A DNA stretch of 7,560 nucleotides. Source: Flavipsychrobacter stenotrophus (lineage in GTDB: Bacteria > Bacteroidota > Bacteroidia > Chitinophagales > Chitinophagaceae). Each line of letters starts with the position of its first letter. Position 1 is the stretch's first letter. The notes under the pieces were generated by a model. That model was given only the letters and a program-made list of their open reading frames with translations. It searched no databases and was not told the DNA's origin. The stretch is taken from the NCBI GenBank assembly GCA_947372365.1, contig CANBTK010000080.1:1-7560 (forward strand), in the 5' to 3' direction. The translations under genes were made by a program, and so were the position numbers. Shown piece after piece: positions 1 through 5,305 of this stretch.

Positions 1-191
1 TCGCCGTGCATATGGCTTATGAAAATATGGTGCAGTTTCCGCCATTTAATGCTATAGCGCTGCATTTGTGCCTGAGTACCTTCGCCACAATCAATAAGCA
101 GCATTTCGCCATGCACCGAAACTGTCTGTGCGGTGGGGTGCCTGCCGAAGGCAGGCAAAGCTGAATTATTGCCGAGTATAGTCACTTTCAT
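1..191 (-). CDS. rnz: Ribonuclease Z, N-terminal part (cut by window edge)
   Basis: Ribonuclease Z (tRNase Z) is a cytoplasmic zinc endonuclease of the metallo-beta-lactamase fold that removes the 3' trailer from tRNA precursors. From the ATG at 191, 63 full codons are readable before the left edge. The N-terminal strand MKVTILGNNSALP is typical of the family. LLIDCGEGTQ lies at residues 31-40, and the zinc motif HxHGD begins at His60 and His62, with its Asp codon split by the edge. The spacing of these motifs matches the usual N-terminus, with no frameshift. The gene follows the STAS gene on the same strand after a 51-base gap that has no visible terminator, so co-transcription is likely. 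No clear Shine-Dalgarno site is seen, which is normal for Bacteroidota. About four fifths of the roughly 300-residue protein lies outside the window. Confidence 0.93.
   Translation of the reverse strand, partial: MKVTILGNNSALPAFGRHPTAQTVSVHGEMLLIDCGEGTQAQMQRYSIKWRKLHHIFISHMHG
139..157. repeat. Perfect palindrome inside rnz
   Basis: TGCCTGCC (139-146) and GGCAGGCA (150-157) form an 8-bp perfect stem around a GAA loop. It lies in the rnz codons for residues 12-18 (LPAFGRH). This stretch has the normal length for the family, so the palindrome is probably a by-product of coding sequence and not an inserted repeat. Related TGCCTGCC palindromes are, as I recall, common in Bacteroidota genomes, but only one copy is visible here. 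Confidence 0.4.
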
Positions 192-242
192 AAGCCTGAA
201 ACTTAAAACTGCCTTTTGTGATGTTTAATAATAATGCGCCAC

Positions 243-617
243 CTACTCTTCCCCAAACAAATCCCTTTCCAGGATTTCCATACTTATAATATCCACAGCT
301 TCAGCCATTTTAGGGGCAATATTGAGCAGCAGGTCCGTTTCGTTTTCTTTCAGTGTAGCCCATACATTAGGTTGTATTTCTGTAAAAACGAGGGATTGGC
401 TGTTGCTGTAGCTTTCCTCATGCAGGGTTACCAGCGCGGCAAAAGCGCTGGCATCAGCATCAGCAACATCCTGAAGGCTTATAATGAGGTTGTTGCTGCC
501 GTTTAGTCTTGTTTCGGCACACTTATCGGTTAGTTTTTCTGCCAAATTAGCATCTAATCTACTGGCAAGCGGCGTAATTATCGCAAAACTATCTTTGGTA
601 TCAATTTTGAAATCCAT
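243..617 (-). CDS. STAS-domain protein paired with ribonuclease Z
   Basis: This is a 124-residue single-domain protein of the STAS (anti-sigma factor antagonist, SpoIIAA-like) fold. An N-terminal strand pair (FAIITPLASRLDA) is followed by a helix, the core strand NLIISLQDVADADAS, an alternating helix/strand C-half, and an acidic tail ending in MEILERDLFGEE. I recall Bacteroidota STAS proteins next to rnz that have the same kind of C-terminus (VD-I--ME-IERDL). By-eye alignment of DADASAF (residues 53-59) with the canonical DSSGL motif puts Ala56 where SpoIIAA carries its phosphorylated serine; Ser57 remains. The ATG at 617 is preferred over an in-frame TTG at 623. No kinase, phosphatase or sigma factor gene is adjacent, so the partner is unknown. 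The link to rnz rests only on gene order. Confidence 0.82.
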   Translation of the reverse strand: MDFKIDTKDSFAIITPLASRLDANLAEKLTDKCAETRLNGSNNLIISLQDVADADASAFAALVTLHEESYSNSQSLVFTEIQPNVWATLKENETDLLLNIAPKMAEAVDIISMEILERDLFGEE

Positions 618-845
618 TAGCAAACGAGTTTAATTTTCTAAAAATAATACTTCTGGCCTTTTCTTACGTATTTATATTAACAGGCGGCGAATTTAAGTAA
701 GCGGGTGTAAACTAAAAACAGTGGGTAAAACTGGTACACCTGGCCAAAACCGCAGTAAGCAGTAAATAAATACCTGTATAAATAATTGAGTGGTACAGAA
801 TATCTTCTAAATTGTTAACTTTATAATCAAAATAAGGACGAAAAC
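618..845. other. Divergent intergenic region, STAS/rnz versus clpC
   Basis: This 228-base AT-rich region separates two divergent units. I see no ORF of note, no RNA gene and no CIRCE-type inverted repeat. Only weak promoter-like matches are present. On the plus strand, TAATTTTC at 631-638 has TTTG at 606-609, and TAACTTTA at 816-823 lacks a well-spaced -33 element. On the minus strand there is TTATTTTG at 828-835. None is convincing. A purine-rich AAGGA at 834-838 lies seven bases before the clpC ATG and may serve as its ribosome binding site. Confidence 0.6.
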
Positions 846-3389
846 ATGGATTCAAATTTCTCGCCTAAAGTAAAAGAGATTATTTCTTACAGCCGTGAAG
901 AAGCGCTAAGGCTGGGTAATGACTTTATAGGCACTGAACATTTGCTACTTGGCCTCATTCGTGAGGGCGATGGCATGGCGCTACGTGTTTTACAAACCAT
1001 GCAGGTGGATTTGTTTGAACTTCGTAAAGAACTAGAGGTAGCTATAAAAGATAAAAACAATAAACCGTTGGCCAATATCAACAGCCTGCCGCTTACCAAG
1101 CAGGCCGAAAAGGTAATACGCATAACGGTGCTGGAAGCTAAATCGCTGAAAAGCCCCAGTGTGGAAACAGAACACTTAATGCTATCTATATTGAAAAACA
1201 AAGAAAATGTTGCCACTCAGATATTGCACCACTACGAGGTGGACTACGAGCGCTTTAAAAGCGAGCTGAGCATACTACAGGGCAACAGCCCTTCGGCTGA
1301 CTACAGCGACCCGGGATCGGAAGATTTTGAGGACGATGAAGAACGCCGCCAGTTTCAGCAGCAGCGTAAAGCCCCGGCTGGCGCTGCGAAATCAAAAACG
1401 CCTGTGCTCGATAATTTTGGCCGCGATATTACCAAGTTTGCCGAACTGGGCAGCCTGGACCCTATTGTAGGCCGTGAGGAAGAGATAGAGCGCGTATCGC
1501 AGATATTAAGCAGGCGCAAAAAGAATAACCCAATACTTATTGGTGAGCCTGGGGTGGGTAAAACCGCTATTGTAGAAGGCCTGGCACTGCGCATAGTACA
1601 GCGCAAAGTATCGAGGGTGCTTTTTGACAAGCGCGTTATAAGCCTTGACCTTGCAGCACTCGTTGCCGGCACCAAGTACCGTGGCCAGTTTGAAGAGCGC
1701 ATGAAGGCGATAATGAACGAGCTGGAAAAGAACCGCGACGTTATACTTTTCATTGACGAAATACATACCATAGTAGGCGCTGGTGGCGCATCTGGCTCGC
1801 TGGATGCTTCCAACATCTTTAAGCCGGCACTGGCTCGCGGCGACCTGCAATGCATAGGCGCTTCTACCCTCGATGAGTACCGCCAGTACATAGAAAAGGA
1901 TGGCGCATTGGACCGCCGTTTCCAGAAGGTACTGATAGAACCACCAAGCGTAGAAGAAACTATAACTATACTTAACAACATTAAGTCGAAGTACGAAGAC
2001 TTCCACAATGTTATTTATGATGCTGAAGCTATTGAAGCTTGCGTAAAGCTGAGCGACAGGTATATGACCGACCGCCTGCTGCCTGATAAAGCGATAGATG
2101 TGCTTGATGAATCGGGCGCACGCGTACACTTGAAAAATATTAACGTGCCGCAGGGCATACTGGACCTCGAAAAGAAAATAGAGGACATTAAGCAGGAGAA
2201 AAACAAGGTGGTAAAAAGCCAGCGTTTTGAAGAGGCTGCAGCACTGCGCGACAGGGAGAAAAGGCTGGGCGAAGAGCTTGAAAAAGCTAAGGCTGAGTGG
2301 GAAGAGGAAGCCAAGCATAAAAGGTACCCGATAAATGAAGAGGCTATTGCTGATGTGATACATATGATGACAGGCATACCTGTTATGCGTATGGTTGAAG
2401 CCGAAAGCCTGAAGCTGCGCCGCATGGATGAAGACCTGAAGGGCGTGGTTGTAGGCCAGGACGAAGCAATAGGCAAAATAGTAAAAGCGATACAGAGGAA
2501 CAGGGTGGGCCTGAAAGACCCGCGCAAGCCAATTGGTTCATTCATATTCCTGGGCCCTACGGGCGTAGGTAAAACAGAACTTGCCCGTGCGCTTGCCCGC
2601 TACATGTTTGATAGCGACGACGCACTGATAAGGGTGGATATGAGCGAATACATGGAGAAATTCTCCCTGAGCAGGCTCATAGGCGCGCCTCCGGGATATG
2701 TAGGGTATGAAGAGGGTGGCCAGCTTACCGAAAAGATACGCCGCAAGCCATATTCGGTAGTGTTGCTTGATGAAATAGAGAAAGCGCACCCGGATATATT
2801 CAACATACTGTTGCAGGTACTGGACGATGGCCAGTTAACTGATGGCCTTGGCCGTAAGGTTGACTTCAAGAATACGCTGATCATCATGACATCTAACATT
2901 GGCGTACGCCAGCTGAAAGATTTTGGTGCAGGCGTGGGTTTTGCTACCAATGCCAAGACCAGCACTGCGGAAGAAAGCAATAAGGGCGTAATAGAGAAAG
3001 CGCTGAAACGTACCTTCTCGCCTGAGTTCCTGAACCGCATTGATGATGTGATTATCTTCAATTCGCTCGAAGAAAGCCACATAGGCATGATTATTGAAAT
3101 CATTATGAAGGATGTGATGAAGCGCCTGAATTCTTTAGGCTTCAGCATGACACTTTCGGAAGGTGCCAAGAAGTTTATTGCTGAAAAGGGCTATGACCAG
3201 CAGTTTGGTGCAAGGCCGCTGCACAGGGCTATACAGAAGTACCTTGAAGACCCATTGGCCGAAGAGATACTTAACCACCGTATAAAGTCAGGCGACTCTG
3301 TAACTGCCGACTATAGCGAAACAGAAGGCAAAATTGTGTTTGTATATGATGCCCCTGCCGCTAAAGCTGAGGAAATTAAAGAATCGTAA
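846..3389 (+). CDS. clpC: ATP-dependent Clp protease ATP-binding subunit ClpC
   Basis: ClpC is a cytoplasmic hexameric Hsp100/AAA+ unfoldase that feeds substrates to ClpP. The 847-residue protein is full length; B. subtilis ClpC is about 810. Residues 1-145 hold the Clp N-domain with its two repeats. Residues 146-185 are a low-complexity acidic then Gln/Arg/Ala-rich linker. AAA domain 1 has Walker A GEPGVGKT (233-240), pore loop KYRG (277-280), Walker B LFIDE (301-305) and arginines 357-358. A coiled M/UVR-type region spans about 439-490. AAA domain 2 has Walker A GPTGVGKT (570-577), pore loop GYVGY (617-621), Walker B VLLDE (639-643), arginine finger R731 in FLNRID and sensor-2 GAR (788-790). 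The ClpP-docking tripeptide VGF at 697-699 separates it from ClpB. The M region is too short for ClpB. No ctsR, mcsA or mcsB lies beside it, unlike in Firmicutes. The start is set by the AAGGA site and the family N-terminus. Confidence 0.97.
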   Translation: MDSNFSPKVKEIISYSREEALRLGNDFIGTEHLLLGLIREGDGMALRVLQTMQVDLFELRKELEVAIKDKNNKPLANINSLPLTKQAEKVIRITVLEAKSLKSPSVETEHLMLSILKNKENVATQILHHYEVDYERFKSELSILQGNSPSADYSDPGSEDFEDDEERRQFQQQRKAPAGAAKSKTPVLDNFGRDITKFAELGSLDPIVGREEEIERVSQILSRRKKNNPILIGEPGVGKTAIVEGLALRIVQRKVSRVLFDKRVISLDLAALVAGTKYRGQFEERMKAIMNELEKNRDVILFIDEIHTIVGAGGASGSLDASNIFKPALARGDLQCIGASTLDEYRQYIEKDGALDRRFQKVLIEPPSVEETITILNNIKSKYEDFHNVIYDAEAIEACVKLSDRYMTDRLLPDKAIDVLDESGARVHLKNINVPQGILDLEKKIEDIKQEKNKVVKSQRFEEAAALRDREKRLGEELEKAKAEWEEEAKHKRYPINEEAIADVIHMMTGIPVMRMVEAESLKLRRMDEDLKGVVVGQDEAIGKIVKAIQRNRVGLKDPRKPIGSFIFLGPTGVGKTELARALARYMFDSDDALIRVDMSEYMEKFSLSRLIGAPPGYVGYEEGGQLTEKIRRKPYSVVLLDEIEKAHPDIFNILLQVLDDGQLTDGLGRKVDFKNTLIIMTSNIGVRQLKDFGAGVGFATNAKTSTAEESNKGVIEKALKRTFSPEFLNRIDDVIIFNSLEESHIGMIIEIIMKDVMKRLNSLGFSMTLSEGAKKFIAEKGYDQQFGARPLHRAIQKYLEDPLAEEILNHRIKSGDSVTADYSETEGKIVFVYDAPAAKAEEIKES

Positions 3390-3407
3390 ACAACAATAAT
3401 AAGGCAT

Positions 3408-3451
3408 AAAGAAAGCGGGCTGTACCAAATGGTGCAGCCCGCTTTCTTTTA
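3408..3451 (+). terminator. Intrinsic terminator of clpC
   Basis: A perfect 15-bp inverted repeat (3408-3422 with 3435-3449) continues inward through a T-G pair and ACC/GGT to an AAAT tetraloop. The stem is therefore about 19 bp and ends in TTTT. It begins 18 bases after the clpC stop. The A-rich left arm means it could also act weakly on the minus strand. Confidence 0.92.
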
Positions 3452-3459
3452 TATCGTTG

Positions 3460-3503
3460 GTAAAATAAACCTGGCAGCTTCAACCTATGTTGTGGTTGCC
3501 AGG
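3460..3503 (-). terminator. Intrinsic terminator of the small lipoprotein gene
   Basis: CCTGGCA (3470-3476) pairs with TGCCAGG (3497-3503). The stem continues inward through weak pairs to CAAC/GTTG around a CTAT loop. Read on the minus strand it starts 13 bases after the small gene's stop codon and is followed by TTTATTTTAC. This fits a rho-independent terminator for that gene. It sits tail to tail with the clpC terminator. Confidence 0.68.
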
Positions 3504-3516
3504 CCTTAGCATTGGT

Positions 3517-3735
3517 TTAATGGAAACGGCCCCTTCTGGCGTGTGGGCGCATACCGTAGCGGTGTTTGCTCCAGTACCTTGTATGCACACTCATGCGCCT
3601 TGGCGCACCCCAGTGGTTCCTGCTGCGGTAGGCAGGTATAACAAATGGCCTATGTGGCCTGGCTGGGGCAGTAACACGGCAGCTACAAAACCCAATAACA
3701 ATGAATGTAAGTAATAGTATGATTAAGTTTTTCAT
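3517..3735 (-). CDS. Small Arg/His-rich secreted or lipoprotein-like peptide
   Basis: This 72-residue product belongs to no family I can name. Residues 1-16 (MKNLIILLLTFIVIGF) form a short basic start plus a hydrophobic export segment. CSC at 17-19 offers a lipid-attachment cysteine, probably Cys19 after Ser, in a loose Bacteroidota-style lipobox. The mature part has no acidic residue and is rich in Arg, His, Pro and aromatic residues (RPHRPF, HTRYWSKHRYG, HARRGRFH). Small exported proteins of this composition are, as I recall, frequent in Chitinophagaceae and uncharacterised. A matched promoter upstream and a terminator downstream, both on this strand, support it over the 75-codon ORF on the opposite strand, which has no such signals. 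It is likely monocistronic and at the outer or inner membrane surface; its function is unknown. Confidence 0.66.
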   Translation of the reverse strand: MKNLIILLLTFIVIGFCSCRVTAPARPHRPFVIPAYRSRNHWGAPRRMSVHTRYWSKHRYGMRPHARRGRFH

Positions 3736-3756
3736 TAAGCGCTAAATTATAAAAGT

Positions 3757-3773
3757 AAGTTGCTTACCAACTT
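3757..3773 (-). promoter_or_regulatory. Hairpin at the predicted 5' end of the small lipoprotein mRNA
   Basis: AAGTTG (3757-3762) and CAACTT (3768-3773) form a perfect 6-bp stem with a 5-base loop. It lies 7 bases downstream of the predicted minus-strand -7 element, so it would sit at the extreme 5' end of the roughly 38-base leader. A second stem, GTAAG (3755-3759) with CTTAC (3763-3767), is mutually exclusive with it. A role in mRNA stability or start-site control is only an inference. Confidence 0.4.
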
Positions 3774-3779
3774 TTGCCA

Positions 3780-3812
3780 CAAATATACCATATAAACGGT
3801 TAAATTTTCAAA
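3780..3812 (-). promoter_or_regulatory. Bacteroidota-type promoter for the small lipoprotein gene
   Basis: Read on the minus strand, TTTG (3812-3809), a 21-base spacer and TATATTTG (3787-3780) match the Bacteroidota consensus TTTG-N(17-23)-TAnnTTTG exactly. Transcription should start near 3773, giving a leader of about 38 bases to the ATG at 3735. Confidence 0.68.
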
Positions 3813-3829
3813 CATGTGAACAGGATATC

Positions 3830-3861
3830 TTGCAGGGATGCGGGCATTATCACTAACTTTG
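3830..3861 (+). promoter_or_regulatory. Bacteroidota-type promoter of the metH module, probably leaderless
   Basis: TTG (3830-3832), a 21-base spacer and TAACTTTG (3854-3861) match the Bacteroidota consensus perfectly at -7. The start codon at 3868 lies only six bases after the -7 element, so transcription would begin at or within a few bases of the ATG. It is divergent from the small lipoprotein promoter; their -33 elements are 17 bases apart. Confidence 0.68.
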
Positions 3862-3867
3862 CTTATC

Positions 3868-4905
3868 ATGAATAGTACTGAATCAAGGTTACGCGAGCTG
3901 CTTGGCAGGGAAATACTGATTATTGATGGCGCAATGGGCACCATGGTGCAACGTTATAAGCTACAGGAGGAGGACTACAGGGGCGATAGGTTTAAGGACT
4001 GGCACAGCGATGTGAAGGGCAATAACGATTTGCTATGCCTTACCAGGCCCGATATTGTTAAGGCTATTCATAAGGAATACCTGAATGCGGGTGCCAATAT
4101 CATTGAAACCAATACATTTAATGCACAGGTGATATCGCTTGCCGACTATGATATGCAGGCACTTGCTTACGAAATAAATGTAGCTGCGGCTACCCTGGCA
4201 AGGGAAGCAATAGAAGAATATAAGAAAGAAAGCGGCCACCCTGAAGCTGAATGCTTTGTGGCAGGCGCTATAGGGCCAATGAACAAAACCCTTTCGTTGT
4301 CGCCTGACGTTAATAACCCGGGCTACCGCTCAGTTACATTCGATGAAGTTGCTGATGCTTACTATGAGCAGATAAAGGGGCTTATGGACGGCGGTGCGGA
4401 TATACTGCTTATAGAAACGATATTTGATACGCTGAATGCAAAGGCGGCTATTTATGCAATAAATAAATATTTCAGGGATACTAAGGAGCCAATGCCGCCT
4501 ATAATGATATCGGGCACCATAACCGATGCATCGGGCCGTACATTAAGCGGGCAAACGCTCGAAGCGTTTTATATATCAGTAAAACACATCAACCCCATCA
4601 GCATAGGGTTAAATTGTGCACTGGGTGCCAGCCAGATGAGGCCCCATGTTGAGGAACTCTCAGAAATAGCGTCGTGCTTCGTTAGTGCCTACCCCAATGC
4701 GGGCCTGCCTAACGCAATGGGCGAATATGATGAAAGCCCCGAAGAAACAGCGGCAATTATAGCCGAATGGGCTAAGGAGGGCTGGGTAAATATGGTTGGC
4801 GGTTGCTGCGGCACTACCCCTGCCCATATAGCAGCCATTGCAAATGCAATGAAAGGGAATGCACCGAGGAATTTACCGGAGCTTGCCGCCTCATATGTTG
4901 CATAA
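3868..4905 (+). CDS. metH: Homocysteine S-methyltransferase module of split methionine synthase
   Basis: This 345-residue cytoplasmic protein corresponds to the first (homocysteine-binding) domain of cobalamin-dependent methionine synthase. It transfers a methyl group from methylcobalamin to homocysteine. It matches E. coli MetH closely: DGAMGTMVQ at 20-28, GNNDLL, ETNTFN at 80-85, the repeated [14 protein letters not shown], and the zinc ligands Cys250 (GLNC) and Cys313-Cys314 (GGCCGTT). It stops at [14 protein letters not shown], just where full-length MetH (about 1200 residues) enters the linker to its folate domain. The ORF is intact and followed by a terminator, so it is a deliberate stand-alone module, as in other Bacteroidota with split metH. 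The folate, cobalamin and reactivation modules are not in the window. Codon 1 is set at 3868 because the family match starts there; an upstream in-frame ATG at 3838 lies before the -7 promoter element. Confidence 0.93.
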   Translation: MNSTESRLRELLGREILIIDGAMGTMVQRYKLQEEDYRGDRFKDWHSDVKGNNDLLCLTRPDIVKAIHKEYLNAGANIIETNTFNAQVISLADYDMQALAYEINVAAATLAREAIEEYKKESGHPEAECFVAGAIGPMNKTLSLSPDVNNPGYRSVTFDEVADAYYEQIKGLMDGGADILLIETIFDTLNAKAAIYAINKYFRDTKEPMPPIMISGTITDASGRTLSGQTLEAFYISVKHINPISIGLNCALGASQMRPHVEELSEIASCFVSAYPNAGLPNAMGEYDESPEETAAIIAEWAKEGWVNMVGGCCGTTPAHIAAIANAMKGNAPRNLPELAASYVA

Positions 4906-4928
4906 GTAAATATCTTAAAGAATTTATT

Positions 4929-4974
4929 ACCACTGTATTAGCCAGGCAAGTGCCAGCTTATACAGTGGTTTTTT
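4929..4974 (+). terminator. Intrinsic terminator of metH module
   Basis: A 10-bp perfect stem pairs 4929-4938 with 4960-4969. It closes a 21-base loop that can itself form a short GGC/GCC stem. Six consecutive T follow at 4969-4974. It starts 24 bases after the metH stop, so the transcript probably ends here. Confidence 0.82.
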
Positions 4975-4984
4975 ATTGTGCTGT

Positions 4985-5010
4985 GGTTACCCGCTTCCTA
5001 AGGGCTAACC
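4985..5010. repeat. Small inverted repeat after the metH terminator
   Basis: GGTTACCC (4985-4992) can pair with GGG-TAACC (5002-5010) with one bulged C at 5005, leaving a 9-base loop. No T run follows directly, so it is not a good terminator. Its role is unknown. Confidence 0.35.
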
Positions 5011-5203
5011 GGCCAAACGTGTTTAGTTTTATTTTTATATGTATGTTTTGTGCTCGTTTAGATGCAAGTTTTCTTTATTTTTCCAATTAAAACACGAACA
5101 AAATTGTATAAAACTTAAAAAGTTATCAACGTTTTGTTATTTTTATCCCCATTAAGCCAACTTTTTCGAAAAAAAAGCTGTCTTAATACAATGTATAGGT
5201 GTG

Positions 5204-5270
5204 CAAACTGGCGAAACTTAGGGTTTTGCCGGGTTGATAGCCTTACCCAGCATGGGTTGCATTGTTATGC
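5204..5270 (+). promoter_or_regulatory. Cluster of three hairpins upstream of the surface protein gene
   Basis: Hairpin 1 (5204-5236) pairs CTGGCGAAAC (5208-5217) with GTTTTGCCGG (5223-5232) through two T-G wobbles and extends by CAA/TTG past one mismatch. Hairpin 2 pairs ACCCA (5245-5249) with TGGGT (5253-5257). Hairpin 3 pairs GCAT (5259-5262) with ATGC (5267-5270), followed by a T-rich run. An alternative stem, GGGT (5231-5234) with ACCC (5245-5248), would compete with hairpins 1 and 2. The block is GC-richer than its surroundings. It could be a 5'-UTR regulatory element or a small RNA. I do not recognise a known riboswitch class in it. Confidence 0.4.
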
Positions 5271-5286
5271 TGTAGTTTATTTTTTG
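5257..5286 (+). promoter_or_regulatory. Weak promoter candidate for the surface protein gene
   Basis: TTG (5257-5259) lies 18 bases before TATTTTTTG (5278-5286), which resembles TAnnTTTG with one extra T. If used, the leader would be about 15 bases. The match is imperfect. It would also place the hairpin cluster in or before the promoter and not in the mRNA, so the two readings compete. Confidence 0.25.
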
Positions 5287-5305
5287 TTCAGAAATTGAAG
5301 TATAT

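Larger units (their letters stand above)
4906..5305. other. Gene-free 400-base region before the surface protein
   Basis: No convincing ORF lies here; a reading frame at 4803-5090 only overlaps the metH 3' end and has no start signals. The region holds the metH terminator (4929-4974), a smaller hairpin (4985-5010), a very AT-rich stretch of about 5020-5195 including the palindrome TTTTTCGAAAAA (5162-5173), a hairpin cluster (5204-5270), and the weak promoter-like sequence described below. Confidence 0.65.

Noticed and set aside
139..157. TGCCTGCC palindrome as an inserted REP-like element
   Set aside because: It encodes LPAFGRH at a place where ribonuclease Z has the same number of residues. 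It is a single copy and is best explained by coding sequence.
41..191. Possible frameshift in rnz near position 55
   Set aside because: Careful reverse complementing gives a continuous frame MQRYSIKWRKLHHIFISHMHG with normal family spacing. There is no frameshift.
243..506. Plus-strand ORF over the STAS gene
   Set aside because: It is a shadow of the minus-strand STAS gene, which has a recognisable fold and gene context.
3487..3714. Plus-strand 75-codon ORF opposite the small lipoprotein gene
   Set aside because: It has no promoter, start signal or recognisable protein character. The minus strand carries the signal peptide, promoter and terminator.
3838..3867. Ten-codon upstream extension of the metH module
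   Set aside because: The added residues do not belong to the family, and the -7 promoter element lies inside them. The ATG at 3868 fits better.
3736..3867. Cobalamin or SAM riboswitch before the metH module
   Set aside because: The promoter abuts the start codon, leaving no leader. The hairpins in this interval belong to the divergent transcript.
4803..5090. Open frame overlapping the metH 3' end
   Set aside because: It overlaps metH out of frame, runs through the terminator hairpin, and lacks start signals or a protein-like composition.
5204..5257. Class I cyclic-di-GMP riboswitch
   Set aside because: A CAAAC...CGAAAC segment looks vaguely similar, but the expected second stem and tetraloop receptor pattern cannot be laid out on the sequence.
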